Source: Lachnospiraceae bacterium (lineage in GTDB: Bacteria; Bacillota; Clostridia; Lachnospirales; Lachnospiraceae). From it: DNA of 14,493 bases. The notes under the pieces were generated by a model that saw nothing but the letters and a program-made list of their open reading frames with translations, was not told the DNA's origin and did no database searches. The translations under genes were made by a program, and so were the position numbers. Below, piece by piece: positions 6,960-14,224 of the stretch. The stretch's first letter is position 1, and each line of letters begins with the position of its first letter. Where the stretch lies: positions 1 through 14,493 of the forward strand of contig CAAEMT010000062.1 in NCBI GenBank assembly GCA_900757145.1, read 5' to 3'.

Positions 6960-7838
6960 ATGGATTATATAGTAAGAGCAACAGCAGCAAATCAGCAGAT
7001 ACGCGCATTTGCAGCGACAACGCGTGAGATGGTAGAAACGGCGCGCAGTTATCATAATACGAGTCCGGTGGCGACCGCGGCTCTTGGAAGACTTTTAAGC
7101 GCAGGAGCAATGATGGGAGTAATGATGAAGGGGGAGAAGGATCTTCTTACATTACAGATCAAAGGAAGCGGTCCGATTGGCGGAATCACGGTCACAGCGG
7201 ATTCATCTGCCAATGTTAAGGGATATGTGCAGAATCCGGCCGTTGTAATACATGCAAATGAAAATGGAAAGTTGGACGTTGGCGGCGCGATCGGCATTGG
7301 TATTTTGAATGTGATCAAAGATCTGGGGATGAAGGAACCGTATGTCGGTCAGTGTGAGCTGAAAACGGGAGAGATCGGAGATGACCTGACGTATTATTTT
7401 GCGGTATCAGAGCAGGTGCCATCGTCTGTCGGGCTTGGCGTTTTGATGGAAAAGAATAACACCGTGCGCCAGGCGGGCGGTTTTATCATACAGCTTATGC
7501 CGTTTACATCGGATGAAGTCATTGACAGACTGGAGGAAAAACTGGCGCAGACAACATCCGTGACTGCCATGCTTGATAGGGGAATGACGCCGGAGCAGAT
7601 ATTGGAAGAGCTGCTTGGTGAATTCGGCGTGGAGATTACGGACAGGATACCGACACAGTATCGCTGCGACTGCTCAAAGGAGCGTATTGAGCGCGCGCTG
7701 ATCAGCATCGGAAAAAAAGACTTGCAGGAAATGATTGCAGACGGAGAAACAATAGAGGTAGGATGTCAGTTCTGTAATAAAAAATATCAGGTGACGGTAG
7801 ATGAATTAAAAGAGCTGCTTGCAAGAAGCAGCCGGTAA
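6960..7838 (+). CDS. hslO: Hsp33 redox-regulated molecular chaperone
   Basis: Hsp33 is a cytoplasmic holdase chaperone activated when oxidative stress oxidises a zinc-bound cysteine cluster. The 292 residues are the full family length. The N-terminal and middle domain shows the typical segments DYIVRATAANQQIRAFAATT, SAGAMMG, IKGSGPIGG and VPSSVGLGVL. The C-terminal redox switch is intact, with a C-x-C pair at 236/238 (CDCSKERI) and a C-x-x-C pair at 269/272 (CQFC). The ATG at 6960 follows GAAAGGAAG at 6945-6953. It lies 62 bases after the metal exporter and 35 bases before nadE, in the same direction and without a terminator in between, so the three may share a transcript. All four zinc ligands are present, so it should be redox-regulated. 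Confidence 0.97.
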   Translation: MDYIVRATAANQQIRAFAATTREMVETARSYHNTSPVATAALGRLLSAGAMMGVMMKGEKDLLTLQIKGSGPIGGITVTADSSANVKGYVQNPAVVIHANENGKLDVGGAIGIGILNVIKDLGMKEPYVGQCELKTGEIGDDLTYYFAVSEQVPSSVGLGVLMEKNNTVRQAGGFIIQLMPFTSDEVIDRLEEKLAQTTSVTAMLDRGMTPEQILEELLGEFGVEITDRIPTQYRCDCSKERIERALISIGKKDLQEMIADGETIEVGCQFCNKKYQVTVDELKELLARSSR

Positions 7839-7873
7839 AGACTTAATGTGGGAAAATCCAGGAGAGGAACAGC

Positions 7874-9802
7874 ATGAGAGACGGATTTGTAAAGGTGGCG
7901 GCGGTAACGCCGGAGATTAGGGTGGCGGATTGTGAATTCAACGCGGACCGGATCTGTGAGATGCTTGATGAGGCACTGTCGCAGAAAGCGAAGATTATCG
8001 TATTTCCGGAGCTTTGCATAACGGGATATACGTGCGGCGATCTGTTTTGGCAGGAGAAGCTGTTGGAGAGCGCAAGGCATGAGCTGTACCGTATTCTCGC
8101 GCATACACGGGGAAGAGATGCGCTTGTATTTGTAGGAATGCCTTGGGAAAAAGACGGTAAGCTCTATAATGTGGCGGCGGCGGTTTGTGACGGCAGACTT
8201 CTTGGGCTTGTTCCGAAACGTCATCTGCCCAATTACAATGAATTTTATGAGGCGCGGTATTTTGCGCGCGGGAATGAACAGATCGAGTGGATAAAATTTG
8301 AAGGGCAGCCGGTTCCGTTTGGCATGAGACAGCTTTTTTGCTGTGAGCATCCAAAGGGGCTGTGTGTGGCGGCAGAAATATGCGAGGATCTCTGGGCTGC
8401 CGCTCCCCCGAGTACAGAACATGCGCTTGCAGGCGCAAATCTTATTGTGAACCTGTCTGCAAGTGATGAGGCAGCAGGTAAAAGCTCATATAGAGAAAAT
8501 TTGATCAGCATCCAGTCTGCCAGACTGCTTTGCGGGTATATCTATGCAAATGCGGGAGAAGGCGAGTCGACGCAGGATCTCGTGTTTGGAGGACACAATC
8601 TGATCGCGGAAAATGGACACGTGCTTGCGCAGTCGCAGCGTTTTACGACAGGGGTTACGTATTCGGAGATCGATATTTCATCGCTGCGAGAAAAACGCCG
8701 CAGGATGACGACGTTTGAGACAAAGGGCTGTAATGAGTATGAAAAGGTTCGCTTTGTGCTGAAGGATGAGGAGACGCGTCTGACGCGCACTTTTGATCCT
8801 TCTCCGTTTGTACCGTCTGGTCAGGCTGAACGCGAGATGCGGTGTGAAGAGATATTGATGCTGCAGGCGCTCGGACTGAAAAAGCGTATGAAGCATACAA
8901 ACTGCAAAAACCTTGTTGTAGGAATTTCAGGAGGGCTTGATTCGACACTTGCTCTTCTTGTAATGACGAAAACCTGCGATATGCTCGGTCTCTCACATGA
9001 CGCTATGACAGCTGTGACAATGCCGGGCTTTGGTACGACGGATCGCACGTATCAGAATGCATGCGATCTGACAAGATTGCTTGGAGCGCGCCTTCTGGAA
9101 GTGGATATTCGCGATGCGGTAAATCAGCATTTTAAAGATATCGGACATGATCCTGCCGTGCACGATGTGACGTATGAGAACAGTCAGGCGAGAGAGCGAA
9201 CGCAGATATTGATGGATATTGCAAATAAAAATGGCGGTATGGTGGTGGGAACAGGAGACATGTCGGAGCTTGCGCTTGGCTGGGCAACGTATAATGGGGA
9301 TCATATGTCAATGTATGGCGTAAATTGCTCTGTGCCTAAGACGCTGGTGCGTTACCTTGTCCGCTATTATGCCGACACATGCGAAGATCAGGCAGTTGGC
9401 CGTATCCTGTACGATGTGCTCGATACTCCAGTCAGCCCAGAGCTGCTGCCGCCAAAGGATGGCGAGATCGCACAGAAGACGGAGGATCTCGTCGGGCCGT
9501 ATGAGCTGCATGATTTCTTTTTGTATTATATGATGCGCTGCAGTTTTGCTCCGGCAAAAATATACAGAATTGCGAAGTATACATTTGTAGATATGTATGA
9601 TGATGCAACGATCCTCAAATGGCTCAAAAAGTTCTACTGGAGGTTCTTCTCGCAGCAGTTTAAACGCTCCTGTGTGCCGGACGGACCGAAAGTGGGGAGT
9701 GTCGCGCTCTCACCGCGCGGGGATCTGCGGATGCCAAGCGATGCTTCCGTGCGTGCCTGGATCGAGGAGCTTGAAACGCTGGAGTCGGAGAGCAGCTTTT
9801 AG
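7874..9802 (+). CDS. nadE: glutamine-dependent NAD+ synthetase
   Basis: The enzyme makes NAD+ from nicotinate adenine dinucleotide, ATP and glutamine, the last step of NAD synthesis. It is the long two-domain form of 642 residues. The N-terminal nitrilase-type glutaminase domain (about 1-280) carries the complete triad Glu46 (in FPELCITGY), Lys115 (in VPKRHLPNY) and Cys170 (in AAEICEDLW). The C-terminal ATP-pyrophosphatase domain has the P-loop SGGLDS (352-357) and the family segments VGTGDMSELALGW and VPKTLVRYLVRYY. The ATG at 7874 follows AGGAGAGG. The stop codon is separated by only 6 bases from the end of the convergent LacI-type gene and no terminator fits between them, so the two transcripts must overlap at their 3' ends or end inside each other. 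Confidence 0.97.
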   Translation: MRDGFVKVAAVTPEIRVADCEFNADRICEMLDEALSQKAKIIVFPELCITGYTCGDLFWQEKLLESARHELYRILAHTRGRDALVFVGMPWEKDGKLYNVAAAVCDGRLLGLVPKRHLPNYNEFYEARYFARGNEQIEWIKFEGQPVPFGMRQLFCCEHPKGLCVAAEICEDLWAAAPPSTEHALAGANLIVNLSASDEAAGKSSYRENLISIQSARLLCGYIYANAGEGESTQDLVFGGHNLIAENGHVLAQSQRFTTGVTYSEIDISSLREKRRRMTTFETKGCNEYEKVRFVLKDEETRLTRTFDPSPFVPSGQAEREMRCEEILMLQALGLKKRMKHTNCKNLVVGISGGLDSTLALLVMTKTCDMLGLSHDAMTAVTMPGFGTTDRTYQNACDLTRLLGARLLEVDIRDAVNQHFKDIGHDPAVHDVTYENSQARERTQILMDIANKNGGMVVGTGDMSELALGWATYNGDHMSMYGVNCSVPKTLVRYLVRYYADTCEDQAVGRILYDVLDTPVSPELLPPKDGEIAQKTEDLVGPYELHDFFLYYMMRCSFAPAKIYRIAKYTFVDMYDDATILKWLKKFYWRFFSQQFKRSCVPDGPKVGSVALSPRGDLRMPSDASVRAWIEELETLESESSF

Positions 9803-9808
9803 ACGGGA

Positions 9809-10837
9809 TCATTCTGCCGCATAGGAGCAGCTCTCTCGGACGATCAGACGGCAGGGAAGCTCCATGCGGATATTTTCACTGTGTCCGCACCGGATGCGGT
9901 CAAGAAGGAGCGCTACAGCGTGGTGCGCCATCTCTCTTTTCGGAATATCAATGGTCGTCAGGCTTGGAGAACACATTTGAGCTTCCCGGATATTGTCGAT
10001 AGATATAACAGAAGGGATATACTTTCTCCTCCGGCTTTTTTTCAGTGCTTCAAGGACGCCGAGTGCTGTGCTGTCGTTTGCGCAGAAGATTGCAGACGGC
10101 AGCGTTTCTTTTTTTAGGATAGTTTTCATCATCTGATATCCCTCCTCTCTTGTCTGGCTCGTTGGATAAATATTTCCATGGTCGAGAGGGAGCTTATGGG
10201 AGATCAAAGACTGATAATAGCCGATGTATCTCGCCTCATAGGAGCAGCCGCCTATGTAGGCGATTTTTTTATGTCCAAGCAGGATGAGGTAATCCATTGC
10301 GACAGAGGCTGCTGTGGTGCCGTCGCAGATGATTTCATCGTAGTCAAAGTTTGTCGGATTCCGGTCGATTCCGATGAGGGAACGGTACTGGTTTTTTAAA
10401 AAGGGGATTAGCTCTGCCGGACATTTGCCAAGAAGGATTAGCCCGTCCGCATCGGGAATTTTGTGAGCCGCAAGCGGACTTAGATTCTGCTGCCTCTGCG
10501 TCATATCAGGCAGAGTAAGCAGCCTTCCGAGCTGGCAGCCGGTTTTTAGAAGCTCTTCCCGAAGCACCTCATATAGCTCTTTAAAAAACAGATCGGACGC
10601 TAAGGAGTGAAAACGTGTCAGAAAAACGTCAATGACAGGCGGATGCTGCGGAGAAATATTTTTTCCGAGCTTTAGCTGTCTTGCGGCAGTATTGGGGATA
10701 TAATTGAGCTCTCTCGCGCAGCTCCATATCCTCTCTTGAAGTTCAGAATCTAAACAGTGGTAATCAGGCTGATTCAAAACGCGTGAAACAGTCGATACAG
10801 AAGCGCCGCATCGTTTTGCGATTTCTTTCAGGGACAT
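9809..10837 (-). CDS. LacI/GalR-family transcriptional regulator
   Basis: This 342-residue regulator begins with a textbook LacI helix-turn-helix (LKEIAKRCGASVSTVSRVLN) and a hinge helix region (YIPNTAARQLKLGK), followed by a periplasmic-binding-protein-like effector domain. The end of that domain has family-typical segments such as PSAIFCANDSTALGVLEAL and a closing PCRLIVRES. The start codon at 10835-10837 has GGAGG seven bases upstream on the minus strand. It is divergent from the ABC importer operon, and two LacI-type palindromes lie in the shared upstream region, one on its own -35 element, which indicates autoregulation and probable control of the importer. Effectors of the family are usually sugars or purines; this one is unknown. 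It converges on nadE with a 6-base gap. Confidence 0.95.
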   Translation of the reverse strand: MSLKEIAKRCGASVSTVSRVLNQPDYHCLDSELQERIWSCARELNYIPNTAARQLKLGKNISPQHPPVIDVFLTRFHSLASDLFFKELYEVLREELLKTGCQLGRLLTLPDMTQRQQNLSPLAAHKIPDADGLILLGKCPAELIPFLKNQYRSLIGIDRNPTNFDYDEIICDGTTAASVAMDYLILLGHKKIAYIGGCSYEARYIGYYQSLISHKLPLDHGNIYPTSQTREEGYQMMKTILKKETLPSAIFCANDSTALGVLEALKKSRRRKYIPSVISIDNIREAQMCSPSLTTIDIPKREMAHHAVALLLDRIRCGHSENIRMELPCRLIVRESCSYAAE

Positions 10838-10869
10838 CTATACACCTCCGGATGAAAAACTGGCAGGAC

Positions 10870-10898
10870 ATTATATTTGCTTCTGCCTTGAATGATAA
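10870..10898 (-). promoter_or_regulatory. promoter of the LacI-type regulator
   Basis: On the minus strand a perfect -10 TATAAT (10870-10875) is preceded after 17 bases by TTATCA (10893-10898), which matches the -35 consensus at four of six positions. The -35 is entirely inside the first operator palindrome, so bound regulator would shut off its own gene. Confidence 0.65.
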
Positions 10899-10906
10899 CG
10901 TTATCA
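10893..10906. promoter_or_regulatory. operator 1, LacI-type palindrome
   Basis: TGATAACGTTATCA is a perfect 14-bp palindrome with the central CpG typical of LacI/GalR operators. It covers the -35 of the regulator's own promoter. It differs from a CcpA cre site at one conserved position, so binding of a CcpA-like protein is an alternative. Confidence 0.75.
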
Positions 10907-10991
10907 AAAATCATTGATTTTTAAATTTTGTATAGGTTTATATTAAAAAGATAGAAGCAATAAGTCAAGAAAAATAAGGGAAAAATGATAT

Positions 10992-11005
10992 AGATAACGT
11001 TATCA
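10992..11005. promoter_or_regulatory. operator 2, LacI-type palindrome
   Basis: AGATAACGTTATCA repeats operator 1 with one outer base changed; the 12-bp core GATAACGTTATC is identical. The centres are 99 bp apart. It lies 9 bases upstream of the -35 of the importer promoter, and a further half-site TGATAAC (11041-11047) overlaps that promoter's -10. The arrangement suggests repression by looping or cooperative binding. Confidence 0.72.
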
Positions 11006-11014
11006 AAAAGTTTC

Positions 11015-11044
11015 TTGAGAAGTAAGTCAGACTTTTTGTATGAT
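11015..11044 (+). promoter_or_regulatory. probable promoter of the ABC importer operon
   Basis: TTGAGA (11015-11020) and TATGAT (11039-11044) are separated by 18 bases, placing the start of transcription near 11051 and a leader of about 65 bases before the first gene. A weaker alternative, TTGATT (10914-10919) with TATATT (10939-10944) at 19-base spacing, would place operator 2 downstream of the start instead. Confidence 0.5.
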
Positions 11045-11115
11045 AACAGGCAGAAGAGGTAAGAAAAAGACAAAGAGCGAAGGAATAGGCTAAAGTGAAA
11101 GGAAAGGGATGAAAA

Positions 11116-12180
11116 ATGGAAAAGGATAGAAAAGACGGGAACAAAAACACAGGAAGAGCAAAGAGAGTGAAAGCAAAAAAGATGGTTCTGCTTGCAGGCT
11201 GCGCAGTGCTTGCGGCAGCTTTGACCTCTGGATGCGGAAGTAAAAAGGAGATGGAAGAAGTCCATATCGGATACTTCAATAATGTGACGCATGCGCAGGC
11301 GCTGTATATGAAAGCAGAGGGAATGTTGGATGAGGTGTTCGGCGAAGGCGTGGAGGTAAAATGGACAGCGTTTAACGCAGGTCCATCCGAAGTCGAGGCT
11401 CTGTTTGCGGGAGACATAGATATAGGGTATATCGGTCCTGTCCCGGCAATCACGGCGAATGTAAAGTCAGATGGCGATGTGCTGATACTTTCCGGTGCGA
11501 CGATGGCAGGAGCAGAGCTTGTCACTTCGCCTGATTCGGCTATTGAAAGCGCGGCCGATCTGGATGGAAAGACAGTCGCAGTGCCGCAGATTGGGAATAC
11601 GCAGCACTTATGCCTTTTGAAGCTTCTTTCAGATAATGGGCTTGCTCCGGCTGAAGCGGGCGGTACTGTGACCGTAACTGCGGTGGAGAATGCGGACGTT
11701 CAAAATATGATGGATCAGGGAAATATTGATGCGGCGCTCGTGCCGGAGCCATGGGGAGCGATGCTTACAGAGAGTGGTGCAAAGATCGTACTTGATTACG
11801 ATGAGGTATATGCAGGTGGAGATTATCCGGTAGCAGTCGTTGTAGTGAGAAAGGATTTTCTGGAAGAGAATCCAGAGAGTGTATCTGTCTTTTTGAAAAA
11901 GCATGAAGAGGCAACGAAGGCAGTGCAGACGGATACAGACGCAGCAGCGGCTATTGTGAATGAGGAAATTACTGCAGCGACCGGAAAATCTCTGACACCT
12001 TCTGTTCTGAAAAGCGCTTTTGAAAAAATTGTCGTATCTGAAAAGGTCAATCGTGATGCGGTGGAGGATTTTGCAAAAATTGCACTGGAACAGGGATTTA
12101 TCGCAGAAAACTATGAGGAGATATTCTCGGACATCGAGGGGCAGGAGCAGACCGCAGAGGTTTCAGACAAAGGACTGTAA
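11116..12180 (+). CDS. ABC importer substrate-binding lipoprotein, SsuA/TauA/NrtA class
   Basis: This 354-residue protein captures the substrate outside the membrane for the importer encoded downstream. A long basic N-terminus (1-22) leads into a hydrophobic stretch and a lipobox LTSGC with the lipid-anchored Cys40. The mature part is a type 2 periplasmic-binding fold of the NMT1/SsuA group, with family-typical segments IGYFNNVTHAQAL, FNAGPSEVEALFAGDIDIGYIGP, VAVPQIGNTQHLCL and IDAALVPEPWGAML. Relatives bind sulfonates, taurine, nitrate or pyrimidine precursors of thiamine; the sequence does not decide which. The ATG at 11116 follows GGAAAGGG. The ATPase gene begins 88 bases downstream. A LacI-type regulator and twin operators upstream are the likely control. 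Confidence 0.92.
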   Translation: MEKDRKDGNKNTGRAKRVKAKKMVLLAGCAVLAAALTSGCGSKKEMEEVHIGYFNNVTHAQALYMKAEGMLDEVFGEGVEVKWTAFNAGPSEVEALFAGDIDIGYIGPVPAITANVKSDGDVLILSGATMAGAELVTSPDSAIESAADLDGKTVAVPQIGNTQHLCLLKLLSDNGLAPAEAGGTVTVTAVENADVQNMMDQGNIDAALVPEPWGAMLTESGAKIVLDYDEVYAGGDYPVAVVVVRKDFLEENPESVSVFLKKHEEATKAVQTDTDAAAAIVNEEITAATGKSLTPSVLKSAFEKIVVSEKVNRDAVEDFAKIALEQGFIAENYEEIFSDIEGQEQTAEVSDKGL

Positions 12181-12268
12181 ATGAAAACTGCGCATAAAGG
12201 AAGGTGAAAACACCCCAAAGCAGCAGGTCAGACAGGCGGATAAACAAAAATAGTACAGGAGAGATCGT

Positions 12269-13012
12269 ATGGCGCTCATATTAAGGAATGTAAGTAAACA
12301 GTATGAAAATGCTGAACAGCCGACGCTTGAAGGTATAGATCTTGAGATCAATTCGGGAGAGTTCGTGTGTGTCGTTGGGAAAAGCGGGTGCGGAAAGAGC
12401 ACGCTGCTGAATCTTATTGCGGGGCTTGAAGAACCGACGCAGGGGGAGATTTTACTCGATGGGAAAAAGATTAGCGGCCCCGGAGCGGATCGTGTAGTGA
12501 TGTTTCAGGAGCATGCGCTGTTTCCGTGGAGGAATGTGATCGAGAATGTAAAATTCGGGATGGAAATTGCGGGGATACCAAAAGAAGAACAGGAAGAGCA
12601 GGCGATGAAGTATCTGAAAATGGTGCAGATGGAAAAATATCGTAGCTATCTGATCCACCAGCTCTCCGGTGGAATGAGACAGAGAGTGGCTCTTGCACGG
12701 GCACTGACGCTTGACTCCAAGGTGCTTTTGATGGATGAACCGTTTTCGGCACTTGACAAGCAGACAGCGAACCGGATGCGTTCGGAACTGCAGGATATCT
12801 GGATGCAGGAAAAGCGGACAATCTTTTTTATCACGCACAGTGTAGAAGAGGCGGTATATCTGGCAGACCGCGTAGCTGTCATGTCAGAAAAAAAGAAGAG
12901 CATTCAGGATATTATCGCAATTGATCTGCCCAGACCGCGGCACGTATACGATGAGGCGTTTGTAGCGTATCGTCATCGGATCTTAGAGGAGGTACAAGAT
13001 GGAGAGGAATAG
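12269..13012 (+). CDS. ABC importer ATP-binding protein, SsuB/TauB/NrtD class
   Basis: This 247-residue ATPase powers the importer from the cytoplasmic face. All motifs are intact: Walker A GKSGCGKST (37-45), Q-loop Gln80 in MFQEHALFPW, signature LSGGMRQR (132-139), Walker B LLMDEP (153-158) with catalytic Glu157, D-loop SALD, and switch His190 in ITHSVEEA. The sequence around the Q-loop (HALFPWRNV) is typical of the nitrate/sulfonate/taurine subfamily. AGGAGAG (12256-12262) precedes the ATG. The last 14 bases overlap the permease gene, so translation is coupled. The 88-base gap before it shows no terminator. Confidence 0.95.
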   Translation: MALILRNVSKQYENAEQPTLEGIDLEINSGEFVCVVGKSGCGKSTLLNLIAGLEEPTQGEILLDGKKISGPGADRVVMFQEHALFPWRNVIENVKFGMEIAGIPKEEQEEQAMKYLKMVQMEKYRSYLIHQLSGGMRQRVALARALTLDSKVLLMDEPFSALDKQTANRMRSELQDIWMQEKRTIFFITHSVEEAVYLADRVAVMSEKKKSIQDIIAIDLPRPRHVYDEAFVAYRHRILEEVQDGEE

Positions 13013-13775
13013 AAAAAAGAAAAGAATTCTGGAAAAGGGTATTTTCTTTGCGATGATATTGGCGCTCTGGCAGATCTCCTATGTACTCGGTACGGAGATT
13101 CTTGGCGTATGGAAATCATACGCTATGCCGTCTCCTGCAGGAGTGTGGCAGACGTTTGTGAGACTGGTCGGAGATGGAAGTCTTGCATGGGCGGCTGCAA
13201 ACAGTCTTCTGCGCGGATTTCTCGGGTATTCTATTGCAGTTATATTGGGAACAGGGATAGGGCTTTTGATGAATCATTTCGGTTATCTTTGCCGCAACCT
13301 CCGGCCGTTCGTCACCGGGGTGCAGACGCTTCCGAGTATTTGTTGGGTGCCGTTTTCAATCCTGTGGTTCGGACTGACGGAACAGGCAATTCTTTTTGTC
13401 GTGGTAATGGGATCTGTATTTGGTATGGCAGTAGCAGTAGACAATGCAATCCGCAATGTGCCGCCGCTTTATAAGAAAGCAGCTCTGTCCATGGGAGCTG
13501 ACAAAAAACAGCTTTACCGTAAAGTCATTTTTCCGGCAAGCCTGCCGGAACTGATCGCCGGATTAAAGCAGGGATGGTCATTCGCGTGGCGTGCGCTGAT
13601 GTCAGGTGAGGTTATGACAACATGTATAGGACTGGGACAGACGCTGATCACAGGGCGTAATCTTGCAGACATCAATCAGGTTATGCTTGTTATGATCGTG
13701 ATCGTCTTCACAGGTATACTGATCGATCAGACTGTATTTCGTGCATTAGAGCGGTGGGTGTACCGTAAAAATTGA
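12999..13775 (+). CDS. ABC importer permease, SsuC/TauC/NrtB class
   Basis: This 258-residue membrane subunit forms the translocation path, probably as a homodimer. A basic N-terminus is followed by about six membrane spans. The EAA loop that contacts the ATPase is clear from Ala161 on (AALSMGADKKQLYRKVIFPASLP), and the preceding VTGVQTLPSICWVPFSILWFGL segment is characteristic of the SsuC/TauC branch. GAGGAGG (12986-12992) lies ahead of the ATG, inside the end of the ATPase gene. No terminator was found after its stop codon; the promoter of the T-box leader begins only 12 bases later. The operon has no enzyme gene for substrate breakdown, so the substrate cannot be inferred from neighbours. 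Confidence 0.94.
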   Translation: MERNRKKKRILEKGIFFAMILALWQISYVLGTEILGVWKSYAMPSPAGVWQTFVRLVGDGSLAWAAANSLLRGFLGYSIAVILGTGIGLLMNHFGYLCRNLRPFVTGVQTLPSICWVPFSILWFGLTEQAILFVVVMGSVFGMAVAVDNAIRNVPPLYKKAALSMGADKKQLYRKVIFPASLPELIAGLKQGWSFAWRALMSGEVMTTCIGLGQTLITGRNLADINQVMLVMIVIVFTGILIDQTVFRALERWVYRKN

Positions 13776-13786
13776 AAAAAGGGGTG

Positions 13787-13814
13787 TTGACAAACCGATT
13801 GAAGATGCTATACT
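13787..13814 (+). promoter_or_regulatory. strong promoter of the T-box transcript
   Basis: A perfect -35 TTGACA (13787-13792) is followed after 16 bases by TATACT (13809-13814), with a TG one base before the -10 (extended -10). Transcription should start near A13821. Confidence 0.8.
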
Positions 13815-13820
13815 GAATAC

Positions 13821-14156
13821 AGATTTCCTGTGCAGAGCAGGGAAAATATTAAGAAGCGGCTGTGATGAAGCAGCGTAAATTGAAAACACGCAGATGAGAA
13901 GAGTAAAATGCGGAAGTATCCAGAGAGAGGGCGGCTGCTGGAAAGCCCTTATGCGGAAACATTTGAAAACTAACTCGGAGTGGCCCCAATCCGGTCCGGC
14001 AGGCGCCGTTATCGCCAAATGAGAGGTTTTGCACAAAAAGAGGATTTCAGTGTGGTATCACGTCCGCTGTATCATTGTGCAGACAAGCAGGGTGGAACCG
14101 CGAGTAATGAGAATATCGTCCCTGACAGCTTTATCTGGCTGTCAGGGATTTTTTTC
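13821..14156 (+). promoter_or_regulatory. T-box leader, probable threonine specificity
   Basis: T-box leaders sense uncharged tRNA and let transcription continue when the amino acid is short. Stem I has the k-turn partners GATGA (13893-13897) and GGAG (13977-13980), the S-turn AGTA (13902-13905) opposite GAA (13965-13967), the helix AAATG/CATTT (13906-13910/13960-13964), and the AGAGAG bulge with distal loop (13922-13948). The T-box AGGGTGGAACCGCG (14089-14102) pairs with CGTCCCT (14117-14123) to form the antiterminator. Measured from the lower helix, the specifier is ACT (13969-13971, Thr) followed by A; measured from GAA it would be AAC (Asn) followed by T. The bulge TGGA calls for a tRNA with U73, which suits Thr and not Asn. 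The stem II region holds the conserved-looking GCCGTTATC and AAATGAGAGG. Confidence 0.93.
14119..14155 (+). terminator. T-box intrinsic terminator
   Basis: A perfect 10-bp stem (CCCTGACAGC 14120-14129 / GCTGTCAGGG 14138-14147), extended by a T-A pair at 14119/14148, has an 8-base loop and is followed by seven T (14149-14155). Its 5' arm shares bases with the antiterminator strand, as expected for the switch. Confidence 0.93.
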
Positions 14157-14205
14157 GTGAAAACTGAGCCGTGCAAAATCCGTGAAAACTGAGCCGTGCA
14201 AAATC
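14156..14205. repeat. two exact tandem copies of a 25-bp repeat
   Basis: Bases 14156-14180 and 14181-14205 are identical, each starting CGTGAAAACTGAG and ending GTGCAAAATC. The array begins on the first base after the terminator's T-run. There is no sign of coding. Confidence 0.95.
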
Positions 14206-14224
14206 GAAGCATAACAGACTGGGC

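Noticed and set aside
7814..7832. GCTGCTT/AAGCAGC hairpin at the end of hslO as a terminator
   Set aside because: No T-run follows, it lies within the coding sequence, and nadE begins 35 bases after hslO.
10893..10906. CcpA cre site as the main reading of the palindrome
   Set aside because: It misses one conserved cre position, is perfectly symmetric, is repeated 99 bp away and lies at the promoter of a LacI-type gene, so a local operator is the better explanation; CcpA binding is not excluded.
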